Shown one piece after another: positions 8,944-16,139 of a stretch of DNA of 64,000 nt (its first letter is position 1; every line of letters starts with the position of its first letter). The DNA comes from Planctomycetota bacterium (GTDB lineage Bacteria; Planctomycetota; SZUA-567; H5-PLA8): NCBI GenBank assembly GCA_027493525.1, contig JAOSKN010000003.1, positions 1,488,001 through 1,552,000 on the forward strand, written 5' to 3'. Below the pieces are notes generated by a model. That model did not search any database, was not told where the DNA came from, and was given only the letters and a program-made list of their open reading frames with translations. The translations under genes were made by a program, and so were the position numbers.

Positions 8944-9106
8944 TGCCCCTTGCCTCTTATTCTTGTGTGTTGCGTCGGTTCTTTTGGCCGTGCTCTGCGT
9001 TGCGCTCCGAGCAGCGTATCTTCTTGATACGGTGATTCTTCGCGCGCCTCGATCACGGCCAAGACTCCTCTCCGCAACACACAAGACCAAGAGTCAAGGA
9101 GCACTA
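8941..9106. repeat. 166-bp foldback element, copy A
   Basis: The outer arms (8941-8975 and 9073-9106) are near-perfect inverted repeats starting TAGTG and ending CACTA. Inside are a second stem, TTGGCCGTG (8984-8992) with CACGGCCAA (9054-9062), and an apical hairpin CGTATC-TTCTT-GATACG (9015-9031). The outermost TAG and CTA are the stop codons of the two convergent flanking genes. A second copy at 60521-60676 has the same core but different, self-matching outer arms. Confidence 0.9.
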
Positions 9107-9601
9107 GCGCTGCTTGACCTTGCGGTAGCGGTGCTCCACGAAGCGCTTCCAGCCTTTCTTGGTCCGGGATTCCACGACCCAGCGGCAGCCTCCGGCGCCG
9201 TCCGGCCAGTAAGCCATGCGCGCGAATCCGGAAGGCATTTGGGCCTCGAAGCCGACGGCCTCGGGGTGCAGGTCGGTGACGTCCGCGGCCCAGCCGCTCG
9301 AGCGTTTTCCATCCGAAGTGAACGACCAGAACGCAACCTTGCCATCGTCCCCCACTCCGATGAGCGCGAACTCCTCGTAGCCGCTACCCTGGCATGCATA
9401 TTTCTTCGGCATGGCCTTCCGCGCCTTCGCGCCGAAGACCCAGCGCGCTTCGAGCCGTACGTACGCCCCGCCCAGCACGGATTCAAAGACTCGCGTGCAG
9501 CGCAACGGGCCCATCGGGGAATCGGCTTCCGCTTCCCAACGCCCCAGAAGCGGCTGCAGTAAGCCCAGTTTCCCACGCCCTTTCTTCCAGGTAGCGCCCA
9601 T
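9104..9601 (-). CDS. DUF1579-like lipocalin-fold protein
   Basis: A 165-residue protein resembling the DUF1579 family of small beta-barrel proteins. It begins LLQPLLGRWEAEADSPMG, the characteristic 'L.G.W.' opening, continues through VFESVLGGAYVRLEARW, and ends VVESRTKKGWKRFVEHRYRKV. There is no signal peptide, so it is probably cytosolic. It is convergent with the AraC gene, and its stop codon lies inside the foldback element. An AAAGGAG-like site precedes ATG 9601. The function of the family is not established; a role in ligand binding is a guess from the fold. Confidence 0.72.
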   Translation of the reverse strand: MGATWKKGRGKLGLLQPLLGRWEAEADSPMGPLRCTRVFESVLGGAYVRLEARWVFGAKARKAMPKKYACQGSGYEEFALIGVGDDGKVAFWSFTSDGKRSSGWAADVTDLHPEAVGFEAQMPSGFARMAYWPDGAGGCRWVVESRTKKGWKRFVEHRYRKVKQR

Positions 9602-9753
9602 CGCCGCTCCTTTCCTGCTTCCGGTCAGGACTAGCGTCTTTAAGCGGCGCCACCATACCCTCCCGGTGTGGGATGCGGTAGGAGCGTGAAACTTCTGGGT
9701 GGTATAGACCTCCCAGTCCTGCTATACTTTCCCTTCTGTATTGGGGATTCGGG

Positions 9754-10809
9754 ATGCAATCTATGCGTAACCTTTTGCTACTCTTAGGATTAGTTTTTTG
9801 CGGATCGCTTTGGGCCCAAGGCGATCCGGTGACGCTGCACCCTGTCGCAGATACCTACCTCTCGGCGTCGCACACCGGCCGCCCGGGCGATCGCGGGAAG
9901 CGCGACGAGTTCCAGATCTACGGGCAAGCCAACGAGCAGCAGTTCCGGGCGCTGCTGCGCTTCGACTTGAGCCAGATCAAGGCTCCGCCGGCGCAGGCGT
10001 TCCTGCGCGTCTACGCCTGGAACATCGGGCGGCCAAAGAAGACCGAACTGATCCGCTGCCATCCGCTGGTTCGCGAGTGGACCGAAGAGTGGGCGAGCTG
10101 GGATTTGTGCCAGGAAGGCGACCAGTGGGCGAACGCCGGCGGCGACTGGGATCCCGTGGCCGTCTCGGGCTGCAACGTGACCGTGGAGATGGGCGGCGAG
10201 TCCGGCTGGTGGCTGGAGTTCGACGTCACGCCGCTGGTGCAGCTCTGGGTGGCCAAACGCCGGCCCAATTACGGGGTCGCGCTGATGCTGGATTCGGGCT
10301 CGACCTCGGAGGTCCGCTGCCGCAGCCGCGAGAAAGGCGCGAACCCGCCCGAGCTGGTGCTCGCCTACGCCAAGCCGCTCACGCCGGGCCGCGGGATGGT
10401 CCTGGGCTCGAAGATTCCCCCGTACGGCAAGCCGGTGAACCTCGATCCGGTCTGGACGATGGAGTCGCTCAACCAGGCGCGGGTCGGGGAGCCGTTCACG
10501 CAGAAGCTGCTGGTGCGCGGCGGGGCGCGGCCGTATGTCTTCAGCGCGCGTGGCGTGCCGGACGGGTTCACGGTCTCCGAGGACGGCGTGCTCGCGGGCA
10601 CCGGGCAGAAGGCCGGGCGCTTCTCGCTCGAAGTGACCTGCGCCGGGGCCGACAAGCGCCGCGCGAACAAGCGGCTGGAGTTCGTCGTCGCCGAGGCCGT
10701 CGCCGCGGCGGGCGCGGGCAACCCGCTGGCCGCGGAGCAAGGCAAGACCGGCGCGGCTCCGGCCGGGAAGACGGACAAGACGCAGGCGGTCGAGGAAGAA
10801 GAACGCTGA
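9754..10809 (+). CDS. Exported DNRLRE-domain protein, copy 1
   Basis: A 351-residue protein with a signal peptide (MRNLLLLLGLVFCGSLWAQ), a DNRLRE beta-sandwich domain (PVADTYLSASHTGRPGDRG, LLRFDLSQIKAPPAQAFLRVY, VREWTEEWASWD, about 25-205), then a cadherin/He_PIG-like domain (about 240-315) and a low-complexity Ala/Lys tail ending VEEEER. Start is ATG 9754, or ATG 9763 three codons in. DNRLRE domains occur in cell-surface or secreted proteins, often with carbohydrate enzymes. A homologue with the same order of domains and the same acidic end follows 62 bp downstream. The pair probably forms an operon of structural or binding proteins; no catalytic site is visible. Confidence 0.82.
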   Translation: MQSMRNLLLLLGLVFCGSLWAQGDPVTLHPVADTYLSASHTGRPGDRGKRDEFQIYGQANEQQFRALLRFDLSQIKAPPAQAFLRVYAWNIGRPKKTELIRCHPLVREWTEEWASWDLCQEGDQWANAGGDWDPVAVSGCNVTVEMGGESGWWLEFDVTPLVQLWVAKRRPNYGVALMLDSGSTSEVRCRSREKGANPPELVLAYAKPLTPGRGMVLGSKIPPYGKPVNLDPVWTMESLNQARVGEPFTQKLLVRGGARPYVFSARGVPDGFTVSEDGVLAGTGQKAGRFSLEVTCAGADKRRANKRLEFVVAEAVAAAGAGNPLAAEQGKTGAAPAGKTDKTQAVEEEER

Positions 10810-10871
10810 CGGAAAGCGGGGATGCGGCATGCCGCTTGTATGCCAATCCCGGCATCCCGAAGGAACAGGCC

Positions 10872-11966
10872 ATGCGCACGTTTGCCGGCTGCATATCCCT
10901 CTTGCTGGCCTTTGCGCTGCATGGCGCGGACGATCCCATCGCGCTGGAGCCGAGCGACGACACGTTCCTCAGCTCCGAGCACACCGGCAAGCCCGCGGGC
11001 CGCGGCGAGAAGGACGAGCTGCAGATTTACGGCCGCGCCGACGCGGCCATGTACCGCGCCTTGGTGAAGTTCGATCTGCGCCAGGCGCCCCCGGGCTTCG
11101 CGAAGGCGGTCCTGCGGCTGAGCTGCTGGAACGCGCACTGGCCCGCGAATGCCACGAGCTTCCTCCGCGCCCACGCGATCACTTCGTCCTGGAACGAAGG
11201 CGACGCGTCCTGGGACATGGCCACCGGCGCGGCGCGCTGGACGCACCCCGGCGGGGACTGGAACCCTCAGGCCGCCGCGGCCGCCTGGATCAGCGGGCCC
11301 ATCGGCGGCGAGAAGAACCGCACCCTCGATCTTGACCTCACCGCGCTTGCGCGCGTCTGGCAGGGCAACCCCAACGCGAACCAGGGCGTGGCGCTGATGT
11401 TCGAGAAGGGCTGCACGGCCGAGTTCCGCGTGCGCAGCCGGCAGTTCAACGGCGCAGGCGAGCGCCCCAAGCTGCTCCTTTACTACCGGGCCGAAGCCCC
11501 CACCGGCGCCGGATGGCTCAAGCCCCAGGAGATCCCGCCCTTCGAGCCGCTCACGCCCGACGCGCCGGTGCTCCAGGCCCCTGCCCCGTCCGGCCCGCTG
11601 AAGCTGAACGAGGCCTTCGAGCTGCGCTTCAGCGCGCGAGGCGGGAAGGAGCCGTATCTCTTCGGCCCCGCCGGACCGCTCCCACCGGGCCTGCAACTCG
11701 GGCGGGACGGAGTCCTGAAGGGCAAGCCCAGCCGCGCGGGGAGCTACGTAGCCGGGATCTCCTGCGTGGGCTCCGACGGGAAGCGCAGCACGGACTGGTT
11801 CCGCTGGGTGGTCGTGGACCCCGCCGCGCCGCCCCCGGCGGCCAAGACCGTCGCGGCCAAGAAGACCGAAGCCGGGAACCCGCCCGCCCCGCCCCTGGAA
11901 GGCGGCAAGAAGACCGGCGGACCCGAGCGCAAGACCGAGCAAGTCGTGGAAGAAGAAGAGCGCTGA
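10872..11966 (+). CDS. Exported DNRLRE-domain protein, copy 2
   Basis: A 364-residue tandem paralogue of the preceding gene. Signal peptide MRTFAGCISLLLAFALHGA, DNRLRE domain (LEPSDDTFLSSEHTGKPAGR, LVKFDLRQAPPGFAKAVLRL, SSWNEGDASWDMATG), then an immunoglobulin-like domain (NEAFELRFSARGGKEPYLF) and a Lys/Pro tail ending QVVEEEER. ATG 10872 is chosen because it begins the signal peptide and has AAGGA upstream; the frame itself is open much further back through the previous gene in a different phase. The two copies share domain order but are well diverged, so the duplication is old. Function is unknown; surface attachment or carbohydrate binding is inferred. Confidence 0.85.
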   Translation: MRTFAGCISLLLAFALHGADDPIALEPSDDTFLSSEHTGKPAGRGEKDELQIYGRADAAMYRALVKFDLRQAPPGFAKAVLRLSCWNAHWPANATSFLRAHAITSSWNEGDASWDMATGAARWTHPGGDWNPQAAAAAWISGPIGGEKNRTLDLDLTALARVWQGNPNANQGVALMFEKGCTAEFRVRSRQFNGAGERPKLLLYYRAEAPTGAGWLKPQEIPPFEPLTPDAPVLQAPAPSGPLKLNEAFELRFSARGGKEPYLFGPAGPLPPGLQLGRDGVLKGKPSRAGSYVAGISCVGSDGKRSTDWFRWVVVDPAAPPPAAKTVAAKKTEAGNPPAPPLEGGKKTGGPERKTEQVVEEEER

Positions 11967-12144
11967 AACGATTTCGGCGCCGGGAACGGTTGCATGAGTC
12001 CTTCCAAGCAATACGCGGGCAAGCGCTGGGGAAGAACGCTGGGCGGCTCTTGGGCATCTCGGCCCATCATGGGCCGACGGAGCTTATAAAACCGGTTCTA
12101 CAGCCTCATACAAGCAGCGGACACGCGTTCCGCGTTGCCCGATC

Positions 12145-13350
12145 TCACGGTTCCGTTCGCGCGATCGCATTTCCCCGGGCCATCGTCATGCGCACTTCAA
12201 GGCGCGGACGTTCCGCAAGCAAAACGATGTCGGCATCCTTTCCCGCCTCCAGCGTTCCCTTGCGGCGCTCCACGCCCGCGATGCGAGCCGGTATGAGGCT
12301 GGCCCGGCGAACGGCCGCTTCGAGGCTCAATCCCAGGATTTCGACGCCGTTACGCACAAGATCGATCATGCGGACGGTGGAACTGGCGAAGCCCGTATTC
12401 GCCGCATTTCGCGCCACGCCGCCTTGAACCACCGCCTTCGTGCCGCGGAGCGACCCGAAGGTGTAAACGCCGTCGGGCATTCCCGCTCCCCGCATGGCGT
12501 CGGTGGTGAAACAGACGGTATCCCGCGCTTTCGCCTTCAGCGCGAGAAGCAGGAGTTCCTTGGGCGCGTGGCGAAGATCCGCGATGAGTTCCGTCGCCAA
12601 GCGGTCGTCAAGCAACGTCGCCTCAAGCATGCCGGCCACCCGATGAGGTCCGTCTTTCGCGATGGTGGACATGGCCGAATAGAGATGGGTGATCATGCTC
12701 ATGCCGTTTTCGACGGCTTGGAGGGTTTGCGCGAACGTGGCGTCGCTGTGCCCGCCGGAGACGACGATCCCTTCGCGGCTTGCTTCGCGGATGAAGGGCT
12801 GCACCCCTGGAACTTCCGGGGCGCAGGTGATGCGCCGTACGACGTGCGCGCGATCGAGGTATCCGCGGTTTTCTTCGCGCGAAGGCTCCCGCACGAAACC
12901 GGGATCGTGGCAACCGTGTTTGCGCGGCGCCATGTAGGGCCCTTCGACGTGTACGCCCAGGATCTCCACGCCTCCGATGCCCTGCTCGCGGCATTTCGCG
13001 GCCCGGTCAATGCACGCGAAGATCGCGCGGGGAGACTCGGTTGCCGTAGTTGGAAGGTAGGCCGTCGTGCCGCCCGCGGCATGATAGGCCCCGATGGTTT
13101 GAAAGCCTTCTTCCGTCGCGTCCATGAAGTCCGAGCCCATCCCGCCATGAACGTGCAGATCGATGAAGCCGGGGCAAGCCACAAGCCCTTTCCCGTCGCA
13201 GAGCATCGCATGCTCCGGAACGACCCCCCCCGCGGGCCGAACGTCCGCGATTCGCCCCCCGGCGATCTCGATATCGCACGCGCCCTCGGGAAGACCGGCC
13301 GGACCCAAGAGGACTTTCACTTCACGAATGAGAATACGCGAATGCGTCAC
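12145..13350 (-). CDS. nagA: N-acetylglucosamine-6-phosphate deacetylase
   Basis: A 401-residue amidohydrolase. It shows the NagA metal and substrate signatures: FIDLHVHGG, AGGTTAYLPT, LGVHVEGPYM (metal Glu), VVSGGHSDAT, MITHLYSAMS and the catalytic Asp in CFTTDAMRGAGM. It deacetylates GlcNAc-6-phosphate to glucosamine-6-phosphate, feeding amino sugars from the cell wall or chitin into glycolysis. The frame is open to 13689, but GTG 13350 (VTHSRILIREVKVLLG) gives the normal family length and lies just below a good promoter. No nagB or PTS gene is adjacent. It is convergent with the DNRLRE genes. Confidence 0.87.
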   Translation of the reverse strand: MTHSRILIREVKVLLGPAGLPEGACDIEIAGGRIADVRPAGGVVPEHAMLCDGKGLVACPGFIDLHVHGGMGSDFMDATEEGFQTIGAYHAAGGTTAYLPTTATESPRAIFACIDRAAKCREQGIGGVEILGVHVEGPYMAPRKHGCHDPGFVREPSREENRGYLDRAHVVRRITCAPEVPGVQPFIREASREGIVVSGGHSDATFAQTLQAVENGMSMITHLYSAMSTIAKDGPHRVAGMLEATLLDDRLATELIADLRHAPKELLLLALKAKARDTVCFTTDAMRGAGMPDGVYTFGSLRGTKAVVQGGVARNAANTGFASSTVRMIDLVRNGVEILGLSLEAAVRRASLIPARIAGVERRKGTLEAGKDADIVLLAERPRLEVRMTMARGNAIARTEP

Positions 13351-13403
13351 GAGGTAGCGGCCTTCACAAGCGCGAATCGGCTCTCGATGTAAGTAGATAA
13401 AAT

Positions 13404-13433
13404 AGTATATAACTCCTTTTACATTATACGCAA
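13404..13433 (-). promoter_or_regulatory. Promoter for nagA
   Basis: On the minus strand TTGCGT (13433-13428) is followed after 18 bp by TATACT (13409-13404), about 54 bp upstream of GTG 13350. It sits in a short AT-rich island in otherwise GC-rich sequence. The rest of the 13351-13682 space shows nothing recognisable. Confidence 0.55.
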
Positions 13434-13682
13434 GACCATCGGCGGCATCGAAGACCGTGCGGTTCTTGCGGCCGGTGACGGGAATGGCTGGATCCTCGGA
13501 CGCCCTCCTCCGGGGAAATTCAGCCCCACCATGGGGTCGGAGGCCCTGAAAAGCGGCTCCACGGCGGGCCGCCCGAACGCGAAGCCGCCGCCGAGCCGTG
13601 CCAGTACGAGCTTCCGTGCAAACCCATCCGCCGGCGCCTCGACTGGGGCGCACTCCCCCGCGGGGTTCCAGCCCGGCCGGGA

Positions 13683-13760
13683 CGGGCACCCCTGGAGGAC
13701 GGCAAGAAGTCCGCCGCGCTAGAACCCGGAAGACCGAACGGGGCGTGGAAGAAGAGCATC
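13683..13760 (+). pseudogene. Degenerate 3' remnant of a third DNRLRE-type gene
   Basis: The stretch CCCCTGGAGGACGGCAAGAA and the following bases to GTGGAAGAAGA parallel the last 75 bp of the DNRLRE gene ending at 11966 (CCCCTGGAAGGCGGCAAGAA to GTGGAAGAAGA) with scattered substitutions. No signal peptide or DNRLRE domain is recoverable upstream. It suggests a former third tandem copy, now separated from the others by nagA. The evidence is DNA similarity of the low-complexity tail only. Confidence 0.45.
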
Positions 13761-13844
13761 AGGCTCGCACCCGAAACCCTGTATGAGGCGGCCGGCGCGA
13801 ATGCGGTAGCGCCTGCCGCCCGCTACCGTTAAGTTCCCGTGAAA

Positions 13845-16118
13845 ATGCGCGACACCGTTACGCAACGCAAGCAGACGCTTGCGCTCACCAAGTCGACCTC
13901 CTGGGCGGGCGTGCTCGCCCGCGACGCGGCCGCCGGCACGCTCACCGCGGCCGTAACCCTGGGCGCAACCCTCAGTTACGGCGTGCTGATCTTTAGCGGC
14001 CCGATCCTCTCGGGGCAGCTCGCGGTGGGCCTCCACGCGGTGCTGCTGACGAGCTGGCTGATGTGCCTGATCGTGGCTTTGGGCAGCAGTTCTCCCGTCT
14101 CCATCGCCGGCCCGACCCCCAAGCCCACCGCGGTCCTCGCCGTGATGGCGGCGACCCTGGCCAGGGAACTGGTCACGGCCAACGTCCCGCCGGAGCAACT
14201 GACCGCGACGATCCTGGTGATGCTCGCGATCAGCGCGATCCTGACCGGGCTGCTCCTGTACCTGCTCGGGCTGTGGCGCTGCGGGCGGCTGCTGAGTTTC
14301 GTGCCGTACTCGGTGGTCGCCGGGTTCATGGCCAGCACCGGCTTCCTGCTGATCTCCGGCGGTCTGGGCGTGCTCCTTGGCGAGGCGCCGAACTGGGGCA
14401 TGCTGAAAACGCCGCCGCGCGTGCCGATTCCCGCGTTGCTGGCAACGGCCGCGGTGCTGTTCGTGACGCCGGCCTTCAAGCGCCTGGCGCTGCCGGTCCT
14501 CTCGATGCCCGTGGGGCTGCTGGCCGGCAGCGTGGCGTTCTTCTCGACGCTGGGCGCGTTCGGGATGAGCATGGATTCGGCGCGTCAGGCCGGGCTGCTC
14601 TTCCGCGTGCCCGCCCTGGACCGCATACCCATCCACTTCCCCACCCTGGACCACGTGCGCACGGACCTGCTGATGCATCAGTGGGAGAACCTGCTGGCGC
14701 TGGTGGTCGTCGTGGTCTTCTCGATCATGTTCACCTCGATCGGGATGGACGCGGCGACCGAGGACGACGTGGACTTCGACAAGGAGATGCAGATCAACGG
14801 CGTGGCCAACGTCTTCGCGGGCCTGGCCGGCGGGATGGTCGGCTGCGTCTCGACGACGCGGAGTTTGCTGCACCACAAGGCCGGCGCCGTCACGCGCAAG
14901 GGCGGCGTCTGGTGCGCGATCCTGGTCCTGGCCAGCGCGTACCTGATGGGGCCGTGGGTCGAGTACATCCCCAAGCCGGTGCTGGTGGGGATGCTCCTGT
15001 ACCTCGGCTGTTCCATGCTCAAGAACTGGCTCTGGAAGAGCTACCGCCAGCTTTCGCTCTTCGAGTTCGCCCTGATCGCGGCGATCCTGCTGCTGGTGGC
15101 CTTCCAGGGGCTGGTGGTGGGCGTCGTCTTCGGGCTGGTGATCGCGCTGGTCTATTTCGTCTACAGCTACAGCCGGGCGAGCTGCGTGCGCTACACCTTC
15201 GCCGTAAGCGACCGCACCTCGAACAAGGAGCGCTCCATGGAGGCCGCGCAGGCGCTGCGCAAGCACGGCGCCTGCGCCCGCGCGCTGGTCCTGCAAGGAT
15301 ACATTTTCTTCGCCACCTCTAGCCGCATCCTGGAACTCGGCCGCGAGCTGCTCGGACCCAAGAAGACGAAGTACATCCTGCTCGACTTCCGCATGGTCCA
15401 GGGCATCGACATCTCGGCCGTCGTCAGCCTGGTAAAGCTGCGCGGGCTGTGCCAGCGCGAGGGCGCCGAACTGGCCCTCTGCGGCCTCTCCGCGGAACTC
15501 GAGCGCATGTTCAACCGCGGCGGGCTGCTGCCCAGCCCGCACGTGCCCGTCTTCCCCGACCTGGACCGGGGCCTGGAGCACTTCGAGGAGAAGATCCTCG
15601 AGTCGCCGGAGGTCGCCAACGCCGTCCAGCCGCAGAGCACCCGCGCCGAAGTGGACGCAGCCAGCACCATGACCTTCATGAGCATGGACGACGTGCTGCG
15701 CCGGCTGCTGGAGCCGCACTTCTCGCCGGACGTGCTGGACTCGATCCTCTCGCGTTGCGAGCCGGTGGCGCTGGAGCAGGACGAGAAGCTCTTCGGGCAG
15801 GGCGACCCCGGCGACGCGATGTACTTCATCGAACGCGGCGAGGTTTCCGTGCAACTGACCGTGGAAGGCCGGGTCCTTCGATTGCGCACCTTCGGCCCGG
15901 GGTCGGTTGTCGGCGAGATGGCGCTCTACTCCCACCTGCCCCGCACCGCCGAGGGCGTGGCGGTAACCAACGCGCGCGTGCAGAAGTTCCGCTACGCCGC
16001 GCTCGAGGAGTTGGAGAAGTCCCATCCGGACGCCGCGATGGAATTCCACCGCTACATCATCAAGCTGCTCTCGCAGCGTATCATCGTGGCGAACGATCAG
16101 ATCCGGGCGCTGTTCTAG
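13845..16118 (+). CDS. SulP family anion transporter with STAS and cyclic-nucleotide-binding domains
   Basis: A membrane transporter of about 757 residues. The first roughly 400 residues carry many hydrophobic segments and the SulP-type motif SSPVSIAGPTPKPTA. A STAS domain follows (KYILLDFRMVQGIDISAVVSLV, about 500-560), then a CRP-like cyclic-nucleotide domain at about 620-745 (LFGQGDPGDAMYFIERGEVSV, with phosphate-binding cassette VGEMALYSHLPRTA). SulP proteins carry sulfate, bicarbonate or other anions across the inner membrane; the cNMP domain implies control by cAMP or a related nucleotide. ATG 13845 is preferred, and a GTG two codons earlier is possible. No Shine-Dalgarno is obvious. 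It is convergent with PhoX. Confidence 0.88.
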   Translation: MRDTVTQRKQTLALTKSTSWAGVLARDAAAGTLTAAVTLGATLSYGVLIFSGPILSGQLAVGLHAVLLTSWLMCLIVALGSSSPVSIAGPTPKPTAVLAVMAATLARELVTANVPPEQLTATILVMLAISAILTGLLLYLLGLWRCGRLLSFVPYSVVAGFMASTGFLLISGGLGVLLGEAPNWGMLKTPPRVPIPALLATAAVLFVTPAFKRLALPVLSMPVGLLAGSVAFFSTLGAFGMSMDSARQAGLLFRVPALDRIPIHFPTLDHVRTDLLMHQWENLLALVVVVVFSIMFTSIGMDAATEDDVDFDKEMQINGVANVFAGLAGGMVGCVSTTRSLLHHKAGAVTRKGGVWCAILVLASAYLMGPWVEYIPKPVLVGMLLYLGCSMLKNWLWKSYRQLSLFEFALIAAILLLVAFQGLVVGVVFGLVIALVYFVYSYSRASCVRYTFAVSDRTSNKERSMEAAQALRKHGACARALVLQGYIFFATSSRILELGRELLGPKKTKYILLDFRMVQGIDISAVVSLVKLRGLCQREGAELALCGLSAELERMFNRGGLLPSPHVPVFPDLDRGLEHFEEKILESPEVANAVQPQSTRAEVDAASTMTFMSMDDVLRRLLEPHFSPDVLDSILSRCEPVALEQDEKLFGQGDPGDAMYFIERGEVSVQLTVEGRVLRLRTFGPGSVVGEMALYSHLPRTAEGVAVTNARVQKFRYAALEELEKSHPDAAMEFHRYIIKLLSQRIIVANDQIRALF

Positions 16119-16139
16119 ATCCAGTCGCGGGGCGCACAG

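Noticed and set aside
8941..9106. Ordinary rho-independent terminator
   Set aside because: No T-run follows either arm, and the length and nested core are far beyond a normal terminator, though it may still stop transcription.
13719..16049. A minus-strand frame of 776 codons opposite the SulP gene
   Set aside because: His/Gln/Arg-rich shadow; the SulP, STAS and cNMP motifs are in the plus frame.
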